A stretch of 64,000 nucleotides of DNA. It comes from Anaerococcus pacaensis 9403502. GTDB taxonomy: Bacteria > Bacillota > Clostridia > Tissierellales > Peptoniphilaceae. Of this stretch, positions 9,959 to 18,935 are shown piece by piece (position 1 is the stretch's first letter; every line of letters begins with the position of its first letter). The stretch is taken from contig HG326668.1 in NCBI GenBank assembly GCA_000308255.3, positions 1-64,000 of the forward strand, given 5' to 3'. The notes under the pieces were generated by a model. It had not been told where the DNA came from. It was given only the letters and a program-made list of their open reading frames with translations, and did not search any database. A program made the translations under genes and the position numbers.

Positions 9959-10449
9959 TAAATACTATCCTTTAATTGCTCGTTTTCAGATTTTAAGGTG
10001 ATGATTTCTTGTTGGAGTCTTTTGATTTCTGCTCTAAGTTTTTCAACTGATTTTTCATCACCTTCGAGCGATTTTATTTTTCTATTTAGGTCATCGATAT
10101 TTGTCTTTAGTGACGAATTTTCTTCTAGTGTTTCTTCAATCTTAGCTATAAGCTCTTCGTTTTGATCGATTGCCTTGTTGTAATTTTCTACCAGTGATGG
10201 GAATTTTTCCACAGCCTCAGCACTGTCTTCCTTTAAGGCATTGTATTTTTTGCCTACATTAAATAAATCATCGGCTATATTTAAGCTAGCTAGCACTAGC
10301 TCTCTGTTAAGGCCAAGTCTTTCTGATTTGGCTTCATTTATTCTCTTTTCAACATAACGGGCAATCTCTAGTATGTACTCTTCGCTCTCTTCTGTGATTA
10401 GGGTATATTCTACACCATCGATTTGTACTTGAACTTTGTTTTCGCTCAT
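9958..10449 (-). CDS. zapA: Cell division protein ZapA
   Basis: 163 aa. The N-terminal 90 residues match the ZapA fold (VQIDGVEYTL, EYILEIARYVEKRI), which bundles FtsZ filaments at the division site. From about residue 90 a long charged coiled coil extends to the end, longer than in the minimal ZapA of about 100 aa but usual for clostridial forms. It starts eight bases after pheT, with an RBS AGGAGAAAG, and overlaps the next gene by one base. Confidence 0.85.
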   Translation of the reverse strand: MSENKVQVQIDGVEYTLITEESEEYILEIARYVEKRINEAKSERLGLNRELVLASLNIADDLFNVGKKYNALKEDSAEAVEKFPSLVENYNKAIDQNEELIAKIEETLEENSSLKTNIDDLNRKIKSLEGDEKSVEKLRAEIKRLQQEIITLKSENEQLKDSI

Positions 10450-10457
10450 TCTTTCTC

Positions 10458-12845
10458 CTAACTACGTAAGATTACATTGTGATTTTCAAGTTCTTTTAAT
10501 ATATTTGCTTCGATACCTGTGATATCTTCTTCCTTGAGTGTTCTCTCAGCCGCCCTGTATTCTACCTTATATGAGATAGACTTCTTGTCAGATTCGATTT
10601 GATCTCCTGTATAAATGTCAAATAGCTCGATATTTTTCACCAAATCTTCGCCATTATTTATCATAATGTCTTCTATTACTTTACTTTCTAAATCTCTATC
10701 TGTAACGAATGAATAGTCACGGGTGATGGCTGGATATTTTGGAATTGGGGCATATTTACGATCTGTAATACGTTGGTCGCCAATTTTTGATAGGTTAATT
10801 TCTAGAAGTTGACAACCCTTAGCTATATCATACTCATCTCTAAGCTCATATGATAATTCACCAATACTTCCAATTTTTATATCCCCATAGTATATATCGG
10901 CACATCTACCAGCATGAAAGATTGGATTGTTGGAATTTGTTTCATAAGTAAAGCCTACAAAGCCCACATTTTTCATAGACTCTGTGAAATAATCTTTCAT
11001 ATCATAAAAGCTATAGTCACCATAAAGTCCGATTGTAAGTGTGTCATTTTCTAAAGGTAGGTCTTCATTTGTTTTTTCAAAAGTCTTGCCAAGTTCAAAA
11101 AGCTTGAGATCTTTAGCTCCCCTATTGATGTTTTTTGCTATTACATCTAGCATATTTGATATTTGAGTGGTTCTCATTACTGAGAAGTCTTCACCTAGTG
11201 GGTTAATAAGGGTGATGAAATCGCGTAGCTTTGAATCTTCTGCCACTCCCATTCTGTCAAATTCTCTCGGAGAGATGAAGGAATAGGTGGTTAGTTCTGA
11301 GAATTTTTGGCCAACTAAGGCTCTCCTTAAATCATCACGTAATAGTCTGTCAGCACTTCTAAGACCTCTTTGTAGAGATGAATATAGAGGTTTTGACTCG
11401 ATATTGCCTATACCATATAGCCTTACTACTTCCTCTATGAGGTCAGCTTCGATATCAATATCTGTTCTAAAATATGGAACTTTGGCACGAATTGTATCTG
11501 TATCTATATTTTCGATTTCAAATTCTAAAAGCTCTAAGTTTCTTATAGCTTCTTCTTTAGTAAAATCAACGCCTGTAAGCTTATTTAGTCTGCTGATTCT
11601 AAGATTAACTTCTCTAGATTCACTTTCGCTTTGACCTATATCAAAACTTCCGCCAACAATAGTTCCTATGCCAAGGTCGTTAAAAAGCTTCATGGCACGT
11701 CTTGAACCAAAATCAGCCATTTCAACAGGGATTGCCTTTTCAAAACGAGTAGAAGCCTCACTACGAAGGCCAAGTTTTTTTGAGCTTTCTCTTATAGAAG
11801 TTGAATCAAAGTTTGCTGCTTCAAGCAGAATATTTTTAGTTTCATCAGTTACTTCACTATCAAAACCACCCATTATTCCAGCTATACCAATAGCTTCTTT
11901 ACCATCAGCTATGACTAACATATCAGTATCTAATTCTCTTTGTTCACCATCAAGTGTTTTTATAATCTCTCCCTGATAGGCATCACGAACAATGATTTTT
12001 TTATCATTAAGCTTGTCTAGGTCATAAGCATGGAGGGGTTGGCCGGTTTCTAGCATAACAAAGTTTGTGATATCTACGATATTGTTGATAGGACGCATGC
12101 CTGCAAGGATGAGGTAGTTTTGTAGCCATTGAGGTGATTTTTCTACCTTCACATCTTTTACAACCCTTGCTGTAAATCTGTGGCATGAGCCACTTGTGAT
12201 TTCAATTCCATTTGAGTAAGCTGATATATCCTCATCATTTGCACTGTACTCTATAGAAGGAAGGCTGATTTTTTCTCCAAAACTAGCCGCAGTTTCGCGA
12301 GCCATACCAATGATAGATAGGCAGTCTGGTCTGTTTGGTGTGATTTCGTATTCGATGACAGCAGTGTTAGAATTTAGGACTTCGCTAACTGGAGTGCCTG
12401 GTGTGAATTCACCATTTAAAATGATCACCCCTTCCCTAAATTCTTTTGGAATTACTGCATCAGGATAGCCTAGTTCTTGGTAACTTGTAAGCATACCTTC
12501 TGAATTGATACCAAAAAAGTCATGGTCGCCAATGACTGTCCCATTATCTAAGGTGGTCCCTGAGGTGATTACAAACAAATAGTCACCTACATTTGTGTTT
12601 TTTGCAGCGGTAATGATTGTGGTTGGCGCATCTTTTCCTATATCTATTTTTAAAACCTTGAGCCTATCTGCATTCGGATGGTCAGTTTGTTCAAGGACAT
12701 GGCCTACCACCACACTGCTAAGGTCAGAAGTTGTGATTGTTACTTCTTCTACGTGGGATCCAGTTTCTGATAGCCTATCTGTGATAGTCTTTAGGTCTTT
12801 ATCTATATTTACATAATCTTTTTGCCAAATTAAAGGTACTAACAT
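10458..12845 (-). CDS. pheT: Phenylalanyl-tRNA synthetase beta subunit
   Basis: 795 aa, the usual length. A tRNA-binding OB domain near residues 40-150 (VVVGHVLEQTDHPNADRL) comes first. The B3/B4 editing domain, the B5 domain and the class II-like core follow. A C-terminal ferredoxin-fold anticodon-binding domain spans about 700-795 (YAPIPKYPAITRDYSFV). It forms the alpha2-beta2 enzyme with PheS. It lies eight bases after pheS and is controlled by the Phe T-box upstream of that gene. Confidence 0.95.
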   Translation of the reverse strand: MLVPLIWQKDYVNIDKDLKTITDRLSETGSHVEEVTITTSDLSSVVVGHVLEQTDHPNADRLKVLKIDIGKDAPTTIITAAKNTNVGDYLFVITSGTTLDNGTVIGDHDFFGINSEGMLTSYQELGYPDAVIPKEFREGVIILNGEFTPGTPVSEVLNSNTAVIEYEITPNRPDCLSIIGMARETAASFGEKISLPSIEYSANDEDISAYSNGIEITSGSCHRFTARVVKDVKVEKSPQWLQNYLILAGMRPINNIVDITNFVMLETGQPLHAYDLDKLNDKKIIVRDAYQGEIIKTLDGEQRELDTDMLVIADGKEAIGIAGIMGGFDSEVTDETKNILLEAANFDSTSIRESSKKLGLRSEASTRFEKAIPVEMADFGSRRAMKLFNDLGIGTIVGGSFDIGQSESESREVNLRISRLNKLTGVDFTKEEAIRNLELLEFEIENIDTDTIRAKVPYFRTDIDIEADLIEEVVRLYGIGNIESKPLYSSLQRGLRSADRLLRDDLRRALVGQKFSELTTYSFISPREFDRMGVAEDSKLRDFITLINPLGEDFSVMRTTQISNMLDVIAKNINRGAKDLKLFELGKTFEKTNEDLPLENDTLTIGLYGDYSFYDMKDYFTESMKNVGFVGFTYETNSNNPIFHAGRCADIYYGDIKIGSIGELSYELRDEYDIAKGCQLLEINLSKIGDQRITDRKYAPIPKYPAITRDYSFVTDRDLESKVIEDIMINNGEDLVKNIELFDIYTGDQIESDKKSISYKVEYRAAERTLKEEDITGIEANILKELENHNVILRS

Positions 12846-12853
12846 CTCTTCTC

Positions 12854-13876
12854 CTAAAATTGTTGTAAGAATCTCTTGTCATTATCATAAAGCAGGCGGA
12901 TATCATCTAGGCCGTATCTAACCATAGCTATACGGTCTACCCCAAGTCCAAAGGCAAATCCTGTGTATTTTTCACTATCTATTCCACAAGCGTCAAGCAC
13001 ATTTGGATGAACCATACCGCCACCTAATAGCTCCATAGACCAGCCAGTATTACCACAAGCTGGACAACCTTCACCACGGCATATTGGGCAAGTTACGTCT
13101 ACTTCTAGGCTTGGCTCAGTGAATGGGAAATGGTGTGGCCTATAGCGGAGGTCAATTTCTTCGCCAAACATTTCTTTGATAAATGTCTCAAGGGTTGCCT
13201 TAAGATTTGCCATAGATACATTTTCATCTACTACAAGACACTCTAGTTGGTGGAACATTGGGCTGTGTGTACGGTCTACTTCATCATTACGGAAAACACG
13301 GCCTGCTGATACCATTTTGATTGGCGGTTTTTGCTCGTTCATTACCCTGATTTGTACTGATGATGTGTGTGGGCGGAGCAAGATATCATCTGTGATATAG
13401 AAAGTATCTGATGTAGACCTAGCTGGGTGGTCAGTTGGTGAGTTTAGGTCATCAAACACATTTTTTACAGTATCTATCTCTGGCCCATCTACCACTTCAA
13501 AACCCATGTTTTGGAAAATAGACTCTAGATTATCTAAGGTTTGGTTGATAAGGGCTAAATGGCCACTTTCTCCTCTATCAAAGTGCGCTGTCACATCTAT
13601 TTTTTCATCTGCTATTTTTTTGATTAGAAGTTCGTGGTTTAAACTTTCTGTTTTTTGGCCGAGGGCTTCTTCGATTAGTTTGCTGTGCTCATTGATTAGC
13701 TTCCCAGCCATAGGTTTTTCTTCATTGGATAATTTAGCAATATTCTTTTTTTGCTCTGTAATTAGGCCTTTCTTGCCCAAGTATTTAACTCTGATTTGCT
13801 CAAGGGTTTCTAAATCTTCTGCAGCACTTATCTCATTTTCTGCTTGAGATAGCATTAGCTTTAAATTTTCTTCCAT
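12854..13876 (-). CDS. pheS: Phenylalanyl-tRNA synthetase alpha subunit
   Basis: 340 aa. An N-terminal coiled coil (1-90) binds tRNA. The class II catalytic core has motif 2 (GRVFRNDEVDRTHSPMFHQ) and motif 3 (FGLGVDRIAM). Between motifs 2 and 3 is a small four-cysteine insertion, CPICRGEGCPAC, that could hold a zinc ion and is absent from E. coli PheS. The ATG is preceded by AGGAGAAAT. It is the first gene after the T-box leader and heads pheS-pheT-zapA. Confidence 0.95.
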   Translation of the reverse strand: MEENLKLMLSQAENEISAAEDLETLEQIRVKYLGKKGLITEQKKNIAKLSNEEKPMAGKLINEHSKLIEEALGQKTESLNHELLIKKIADEKIDVTAHFDRGESGHLALINQTLDNLESIFQNMGFEVVDGPEIDTVKNVFDDLNSPTDHPARSTSDTFYITDDILLRPHTSSVQIRVMNEQKPPIKMVSAGRVFRNDEVDRTHSPMFHQLECLVVDENVSMANLKATLETFIKEMFGEEIDLRYRPHHFPFTEPSLEVDVTCPICRGEGCPACGNTGWSMELLGGGMVHPNVLDACGIDSEKYTGFAFGLGVDRIAMVRYGLDDIRLLYDNDKRFLQQF

Positions 13877-13884
13877 TATTTCTC

Positions 13885-14110
13885 CTTATAATAAAAAAAG
13901 TCCCATCCTAGAAAAGGACAGAACTATATCTGCGGTACCACCTTAATTGATTTTGATCAACAAAATCCGCTCATCTGGCCTTTAACGGGGCCAATCCGTA
14001 TCAACTACTAATTTCACAGATAGCTTCATCGGTGAATATCAAATCCGTCACGCGCAAGGCTCTCATCATCCCTTGTTGCTGTTTCGCGAATAAATCTGAC
14101 CTGTCCGAAT
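13885..14110 (-). promoter_or_regulatory. Phe T-box riboswitch leader
   Basis: On the minus strand a full T-box leader precedes pheS. Stem I holds a GATGATGAGAGCC-type element near 14065-14080. The specifier is TTC (14034-14036) followed by ACC, matching Phe. The T-box core AAGGTGGTACCGCA is at 13931-13944, whose TGGT would pair with the ACCA end of uncharged tRNA-Phe. A terminator hairpin AGTTCTGTCC/GGATGGGACT with a T-run ends the leader near 13892. Uncharged tRNA-Phe should therefore switch on pheST. Confidence 0.92.
13892..13925 (-). terminator. T-box attenuator terminator
   Basis: Ten-base stem (AGTTCTGTCC with GGATGGGACT, including G-U pairs) followed by seven T on the minus strand. 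It is mutually exclusive with the antiterminator that contains the T-box core. Confidence 0.85.
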
Positions 14111-14112
14111 CA

Positions 14113-14832
14113 TTAGCTAAGTTTATTCATAATTATGCTTGCTGCAATGGCAGCATTTAGTGATTCGATTTGCCCTTGCATAGGGATTTTGACAAAGGTA
14201 TCAGTGAGGCTTCTGATATCATCAGATAAACCATTCGCCTCATTTCCGATAGCAAGTATCAAATCTTCATTAATTTCACATTCATTTATATCATACCCGC
14301 TCATATCAGCGGCTACCATTTTATATGAGTTTTTTAGGGTCTTTATTTCTTCATAGCTCATATAAATAAAGTTTAACCTAAAAATTGAGCCCATAGAGGC
14401 TCTTAATGTTTTTTCGTTATATATATCAACTGTGCCTGAAGTTAAGATAACATCATTATAACCAAAGGCCTCGCAAGATCTTATGATAGTCCCCATATTA
14501 CCCGGGTCATTTATCTGATCTAAGAGTAAGACCCTAGCTGATGATAAAGGCTTAGATTCTTTTTTCTTTACTACTGCCCCAAAGCCATCAGTACTTACCA
14601 TACCAGTAAGCTTTTCAAATAATGCATTTGAAAAAATCACCTTTTGCTTATCAGTTTTATAATCGATATTATCTTCAGATAAAAAAATAAAATCAACATC
14701 AGCAGAAGAGAGAGCCTCTTCTACTAATTTCTTTGATTCTATTATAAAGGTATTTTCCTTGTCCCTAAACTTTTTTTGTTTAAGCTTTGATATAAATTTA
14801 TATTTTTGATTGTCGGTAGATGAAATCACCAT
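14113..14832 (-). CDS. TrmH/SpoU family RNA 2'-O-methyltransferase
   Basis: 239 aa. An N-terminal substrate-binding domain (1-90, KFISKLKQKKFRDKENTFIIE) is followed by the SPOUT knot. The three SpoU motifs are visible: DQINDPGNMGTIIR, AIGNEANGLSD and IPMQGQIESLNAAIAASI. It methylates ribose in rRNA or tRNA. The exact site cannot be read from the sequence. It overlaps the rplT stop by one base, so it is the fourth gene of the infC operon, and the Phe T-box begins right after its stop. Confidence 0.88.
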   Translation of the reverse strand: MVISSTDNQKYKFISKLKQKKFRDKENTFIIESKKLVEEALSSADVDFIFLSEDNIDYKTDKQKVIFSNALFEKLTGMVSTDGFGAVVKKKESKPLSSARVLLLDQINDPGNMGTIIRSCEAFGYNDVILTSGTVDIYNEKTLRASMGSIFRLNFIYMSYEEIKTLKNSYKMVAADMSGYDINECEINEDLILAIGNEANGLSDDIRSLTDTFVKIPMQGQIESLNAAIAASIIMNKLS

Positions 14833-15185
14833 TATGCGCTTTGGCTAGCTAGTTCTACTAGTTTTGTGAATTCAGCTGGATTTTCAATAGCGATTTCAGC
14901 AAGCATTTTTCTGTTGATATCGATGTTTGCTTTTTTAAGGTTGCCCATGAATTGTGAATAGCTTGTACCATTTTGTCTAGCTGCAGCGTTGATTCTAGCA
15001 ATCCATAGTTTTCTCATATCTCTTTTTCTATGTTTACGACCAATGTAAGCATAGTTTAGAGATTTCATTACAGCTTGGTTAGCTGTTCTATATAGGGTAT
15101 GTTTTGAACCATAGTAACCTTTGGCTTGTTTTAATACTTTTTTGTGATTTTTCTTAGCGTTTACTGCTCTTTTTACTCTTGCCAT
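14832..15185 (-). CDS. rplT: 50S ribosomal protein L20
   Basis: 117 aa, the usual size. Very basic N-terminus ([16 protein letters not shown]) and the conserved [20 protein letters not shown] core. L20 binds 23S rRNA early in assembly and in Firmicutes represses its own operon by binding the infC leader. It lies 18 bases after rpmI. Confidence 0.97.
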   Translation of the reverse strand: MARVKRAVNAKKNHKKVLKQAKGYYGSKHTLYRTANQAVMKSLNYAYIGRKHRKRDMRKLWIARINAAARQNGTSYSQFMGNLKKANIDINRKMLAEIAIENPAEFTKLVELASQSA

Positions 15186-15203
15186 TTCTTAGTCTCCTTC
15201 TTA

Positions 15204-15401
15204 TTACATACCTAGTAATTGTTTAGCATTTCTTGCTTCAGCTTTAGATACTAGTGCTGGTTTTCTTAGTCTTCTTTTTCTTGCTGGTGACTTTTTAGCT
15301 GTTAAGTGGCTTTTGTAAGCTTTTCTTCTCATTACTTTGCCGCTACCTGTTACTTTGTATCTTTTAGCAGCTGCTCTTTTTGTTTTATTTTTATTTGCCA
15401 T
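15204..15401 (-). CDS. rpmI: 50S ribosomal protein L35
   Basis: 65 aa, highly basic, with the family pattern [18 protein letters not shown] and the C-terminal [13 protein letters not shown]. It sits between infC and rplT as in most bacteria, three bases after the infC stop. Confidence 0.97.
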   Translation of the reverse strand: MANKNKTKRAAAKRYKVTGSGKVMRRKAYKSHLTAKKSPARKRRLRKPALVSKAEARNAKQLLGM

Positions 15402-15404
15402 TTT

Positions 15405-15920
15405 CTACTCCTTGTTAGTGTTTGGTTCTAGGAACATTACTAGTGATCTACCTTCCATCTTAGGTTTTTTGTCTACTACTGCAGCATCACCTAACATAGC
15501 GGTAAATTTGTCCATTAGCTCATAGCCTGGTTCTTTACGGCCAAGCTCACGGCCTCTAAATCTTATAGAAACTTTTACTTTATCCCCGTTGTTTAAGAAT
15601 TTGATTGCTTGATTTGCTTTAGTTTGTAAATCATTGTCTTCGATATTTAGAGAAAATCTAGTCTCTTTTAACTGAGCATTCTTTTGATTTTTTCTATTTT
15701 CTTTTTCTTTTTTCTCTTGATCGTATTTAAACTTTCCGTAGTCCATGATTCTAGTAACAGGTGGCTTAGCATTTGGGCTCATAAGCACTAGGTCTAAGCG
15801 TTTTTCATCTGCGCGCTCTTGGGCATCGCGAAGTGTTGTGATTCCTACCTGGTTACCATTTTCATCTATTAGCCTAACCTGGTCAGCTCTGATTTGATCG
15901 TTGATTCTTAAATCTTTTAT
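15405..15920 (-). CDS. infC: Translation initiation factor IF-3, probable AUA start
   Basis: 171 aa from the start chosen here. The N-domain (KDLRINDQIRADQVRLI), lysine-rich linker and C-domain (VKVSIRFRGRE, GRSLVMFLEPN) are complete. No NTG codon has a ribosome site in the right place: the nearest in-frame ATGs lie in or next to the leader terminator. AGGAGG at 15928-15933 stands seven bases before ATA (15918-15920), giving the standard IF-3 length. infC starts at AUU in E. coli and Bacillus, where IF-3 rejects the rare codon and so limits its own synthesis; the same control is inferred here. It is the first gene of infC-rpmI-rplT-methyltransferase. Confidence 0.9.
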   Translation of the reverse strand: MKDLRINDQIRADQVRLIDENGNQVGITTLRDAQERADEKRLDLVLMSPNAKPPVTRIMDYGKFKYDQEKKEKENRKNQKNAQLKETRFSLNIEDNDLQTKANQAIKFLNNGDKVKVSIRFRGRELGRKEPGYELMDKFTAMLGDAAVVDKKPKMEGRSLVMFLEPNTNKE

Positions 15921-15950
15921 AGTTATACCTCCTAAGTATAATTGCATAAA

Positions 15951-16058
15951 AAAAGCGGGCACAAAGTACCCGTTTATAATTTTTCTAATTTAAAATTATT
16001 AACCTACAAATTAAAATCGGCAGGTGAGTTAGGTACTTCTTTGTTGTCTATGCGATAT
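15951..16058 (-). promoter_or_regulatory. infC leader, L20-type attenuator
   Basis: The transcript from the promoter at 16059-16087 has a leader of about 130 bases that ends in a strong terminator (CGGGTAC-TTT-GTGCCCG plus seven T, about 15952-15975) just before the infC ribosome site. Upstream, a segment around 16015-16040 (CCTAACTCACCTGCCGA on the minus strand) could form the alternative, L20-binding fold. L20-controlled attenuation is known for this operon in Bacillus. Its presence here is inferred from position and the terminator. Confidence 0.75.
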
Positions 16059-16087
16059 ATAATACTATGTTTTATGGAATATGTCAA
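16059..16087 (-). promoter_or_regulatory. infC operon promoter
   Basis: TTGACA (16082-16087), 17-base spacer and TATTAT (16059-16064) on the minus strand. A near-consensus housekeeping promoter. The stretch from 16088 to 16297 beyond it holds nothing I can identify. Confidence 0.85.
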
Positions 16088-16297
16088 ATAATTTTATTTA
16101 TGTATTTTATATAAGCTGATCTTCAAATATGTATATAGCTAAGAGCTTAAGATAGTGTAAATTTTGTTTATTTGTTGATTATGTTGATTCTTTGTTGTAG
16201 CAGCTTATAAATAATAATCTTCATATAAGCCTAGTCATTATCATGTCTAAGTTGGTAAACTTTCAAAGTCTTAGCCCTGAATCATTTGCTATATATT

Positions 16298-17155
16298 TTA
16301 ATCCACTTTTAAATATGCCACAGCATAGACCTTGGTTCCTACATGGACTGCTACCACCGGCCCTGCTTGGACTTCTATAATATCTATAGCCTTATCCTCG
16401 ATGTCAGTCAGCTCTGATTTTATTGGGTCTAGTATGCTTTTATCACTACCATACATATAAGCCATGTAATATTTATCACCAGGAAAAATCTCTTCTCTAA
16501 TTTTCTTTTCAACCTCAGGATAGGATTTCTCCCTCGAAGACTTAAGTTTATATAAATCAAAGTCTCCTTTCCCATTGATTGACAAAAATGGCTTTAGGTT
16601 TAATAAGCTAGATGCCTTGCTGGCAGCCTTGCCTAATCTGCCTCCGGCTTTGAGGTATTTTAGCGTATCCACCCAGCCATAGGCAATAGAATTGCCTGCG
16701 GCTTTTTTTACTTTAGTTACAGTTTCATCTAGGGAATATCCCGCTTTAAGGAGATCATTGGCATATATCACTAGCATACCCTCTAGAATAGTAACTGTAA
16801 GAGAATCTATTATATGAACCTCTAAACCATACTTTTCTGCTACACTAGCGTTAGCAATAGTTGATGAAAGCTTAGACCCCATTCCTATAAAAATAGCCTT
16901 GTCATATCCATCATTTTTTATCGTTTTAAATATTTCACTAAAGTCCCCTGGGCTCGGCGAGGCTGATTTCGAGGTAAAATTAGGATTTGCTTGGTTTTTC
17001 TCATGGATTTCATTCGAATTAATCTCAGTCCCATCTTTGTAGTAGCAATCATCTATTACTACATATAAACTAATTACATATATGCTATTTTCTTCCACAT
17101 AGTCCTGAGGTAGATTCGCCACCGTGTCAGTTATAAGTGCAATTTTCTCAGTCAT
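16298..17155 (-). CDS. DegV family fatty-acid-binding protein
   Basis: 285 aa. It begins with the DegV signature (KIALITDTVANLP), has the SASPSPGDF segment and the mid-domain WVDTLKYLKAGGRLGKA. In Firmicutes DegV/FakB proteins bind a fatty acid and present it to the kinase FakA, which makes acyl-phosphate for phospholipid synthesis. The closest role is FakB-like, but no FakA gene is in view. It lies 11 bases downstream of a second DegV gene, so the two are probably co-transcribed paralogs. Confidence 0.87.
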   Translation of the reverse strand: MTEKIALITDTVANLPQDYVEENSIYVISLYVVIDDCYYKDGTEINSNEIHEKNQANPNFTSKSASPSPGDFSEIFKTIKNDGYDKAIFIGMGSKLSSTIANASVAEKYGLEVHIIDSLTVTILEGMLVIYANDLLKAGYSLDETVTKVKKAAGNSIAYGWVDTLKYLKAGGRLGKAASKASSLLNLKPFLSINGKGDFDLYKLKSSREKSYPEVEKKIREEIFPGDKYYMAYMYGSDKSILDPIKSELTDIEDKAIDIIEVQAGPVVAVHVGTKVYAVAYLKVD

Positions 17156-17166
17156 GCAAGCCTCAA

Positions 17167-18021
17167 TTAATCTACCTTAAATAAACCAAAGCCCAATAGT
17201 CCAGGTCCTGTGTTTGCCCCAAGTGTAGGCGATATTTCCACCCTGTGATAAATCTTTGCACCTCGGATAATGTCTGTGAATAATTTCTCGAGTTTTCTTG
17301 CTCCTTCTTCGTAGCCCCCATGGCCAACAAAGAAGTAGTACTCATTAATACCTTCTATTTCAGCTTTAGCATATTTTTTAAACTCTGCCAACACTTTTTT
17401 TTCACCTCGAGTAATTTTAGCCACCTTAAATGCACCTTCCAATGGATTTACTGTAAGGATTGGACGGACTGATAGGGCATCACCTACCCTACCCAATGAT
17501 TTAGGTAGCCTTCCACCCTCAACTATATGTTTAAAAGATTCTATTGAGAAAAATACTCGCGAATGATCTTTTTTCTCATCTAATTTATTGCAAATCTCAT
17601 CAAAGCTTAATCCTTTTTCAATCAATTCTTTTGCATACATAGCAAAATACCCTTCAGCCAGAGTAAGGCTAGCAGAATCAAATACATAAATTTCTAGGCC
17701 CTCTACCCTAGTCATTGATAATAGATTATAGGTTGATGAAAATTTTGAACTTAAACTGATGGCTAAAAGTTTGTTATAGCCGTCAGCCTTTATTTTCTCA
17801 TACATTTCTAATACATCGCCAGGGGATGCAGTAGAAGTTTTTGCTGAAGTATGGTTTTCCTTTACCCAATTATAAAATTCTTTTGGAGATAATTCCTTAC
17901 GGTCTTTTAGGTATTCTCCGTTTAAATTAACATAAAGGGGGAGGATATATATCCCTAATTCATTTGCAATTTCTAGCTCTATATCAGATGCAGTATCTAC
18001 TAATATTGCTATCTTCTCCAT
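17167..18021 (-). CDS. DegV family fatty-acid-binding protein
   Basis: 284 aa, the first of a tandem DegV pair. Signature ILVDTASDIELE at the N-terminus, TSTASPGDV loop and FKHIVEGGRLPKSLGRVG. The two paralogs are clearly diverged (for example TVNPLEGAFKVAKI here against SINGKGDFDLYKL in the partner), so they may prefer different acyl chains, as FakB1 and FakB2 do in Staphylococcus. That preference is inference. Confidence 0.87.
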   Translation of the reverse strand: MEKIAILVDTASDIELEIANELGIYILPLYVNLNGEYLKDRKELSPKEFYNWVKENHTSAKTSTASPGDVLEMYEKIKADGYNKLLAISLSSKFSSTYNLLSMTRVEGLEIYVFDSASLTLAEGYFAMYAKELIEKGLSFDEICNKLDEKKDHSRVFFSIESFKHIVEGGRLPKSLGRVGDALSVRPILTVNPLEGAFKVAKITRGEKKVLAEFKKYAKAEIEGINEYYFFVGHGGYEEGARKLEKLFTDIIRGAKIYHRVEISPTLGANTGPGLLGFGLFKVD

Positions 18022-18078
18022 AAGCTGCTCCTTATTCTAATAATTTATAATATGTCTTAGCTAAAACATAATATATCT

Positions 18079-18858
18079 TTATCTACTTTCAATTTCTATT
18101 ACAGTTTTTTGATTGCTTTCAAAAATCGGTCTTATAGATGTAGATTCATATCTATAGGCCTTGTAAAACTTTTGTGTAATCTCAGGATGATCTCCAAAAT
18201 GAAGAGGAAAGAGGACTTGTGGTCGGCATTCTTCGGCAAAAATATCTGCACCTTTATAATAATTTTCTTCAAGTCTTGGATCTACTGGCACAAAAGCTAT
18301 ATCAATATATTCTCTTTTTATTTTGTCTATTTCAGCCATATATAAATCGTACTCTTCTTTATCTGTTGCCTCATCATTGTCAGGCCATGCCCAATAATTC
18401 AAATCTCCCGCATGGAAAATACTAATACCCTCTACAAATAGCAGAATAGATATTCCTTGGTCAGTCGAACTAAAAGTCTTGATATTTAAGACCTTGCCAT
18501 TGGCAATATTTACATGATAGGTCTTATTAGGAGCCACGAAATGGACATTATCTGAGCTATACAAACTCTTTAACATATCCATAGATAGCTTCTCATCTTT
18601 AATGTATATTACATTCTCATTTGTATGTAGCTTGCCTATATCAGTGCTTAAGATATAGGTCTTATCTTCCATATTTGGCACATTTAGTATATCTGAAGTG
18701 TAGTGGTCATCATGGCCGTGGCTTGATATAAATATTACTTTTTTGTCATCTGGGATATTTAGAATTCCCTTATAATAGTCAAATATTATGAAATAGTCGC
18801 CTATTTCTACTGTATAGCAGGAATGGTATACATACGTAATAATAATCTCGTTAGTCAT
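18079..18858 (-). CDS. Metallo-beta-lactamase fold hydrolase (UlaG-like)
   Basis: About 259 aa from the start used here (MTNEI), which has AGAGATT just before the ATG; a longer reading adds 11 residues but lacks a ribosome site. The MBL metal motif is present as SSHGHDDHY, with later metal ligands in FHAGDLNYW and PLHFGDH. The acidic DLNYW block and lack of a signal peptide point to a cytoplasmic UlaG/lactonase-like or phosphodiesterase-like enzyme. The substrate is unknown. It is transcribed divergently from the YbaK gene. Confidence 0.78.
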   Translation of the reverse strand: MTNEIIITYVYHSCYTVEIGDYFIIFDYYKGILNIPDDKKVIFISSHGHDDHYTSDILNVPNMEDKTYILSTDIGKLHTNENVIYIKDEKLSMDMLKSLYSSDNVHFVAPNKTYHVNIANGKVLNIKTFSSTDQGISILLFVEGISIFHAGDLNYWAWPDNDEATDKEEYDLYMAEIDKIKREYIDIAFVPVDPRLEENYYKGADIFAEECRPQVLFPLHFGDHPEITQKFYKAYRYESTSIRPIFESNQKTVIEIESR

Positions 18859-18935
18859 AATCTCTCCAATTCTTTTACTCTTTATACCCAATTTCTTTTT
18901 TACAAAGAGTATAATGAATTCTAGGAAGTGATTAA

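Noticed and set aside
15921-15962. 14-residue upstream extension of IF-3
   Set aside because: It would begin inside the leader terminator and lacks a ribosome site; the AGGAGG points to ATA.
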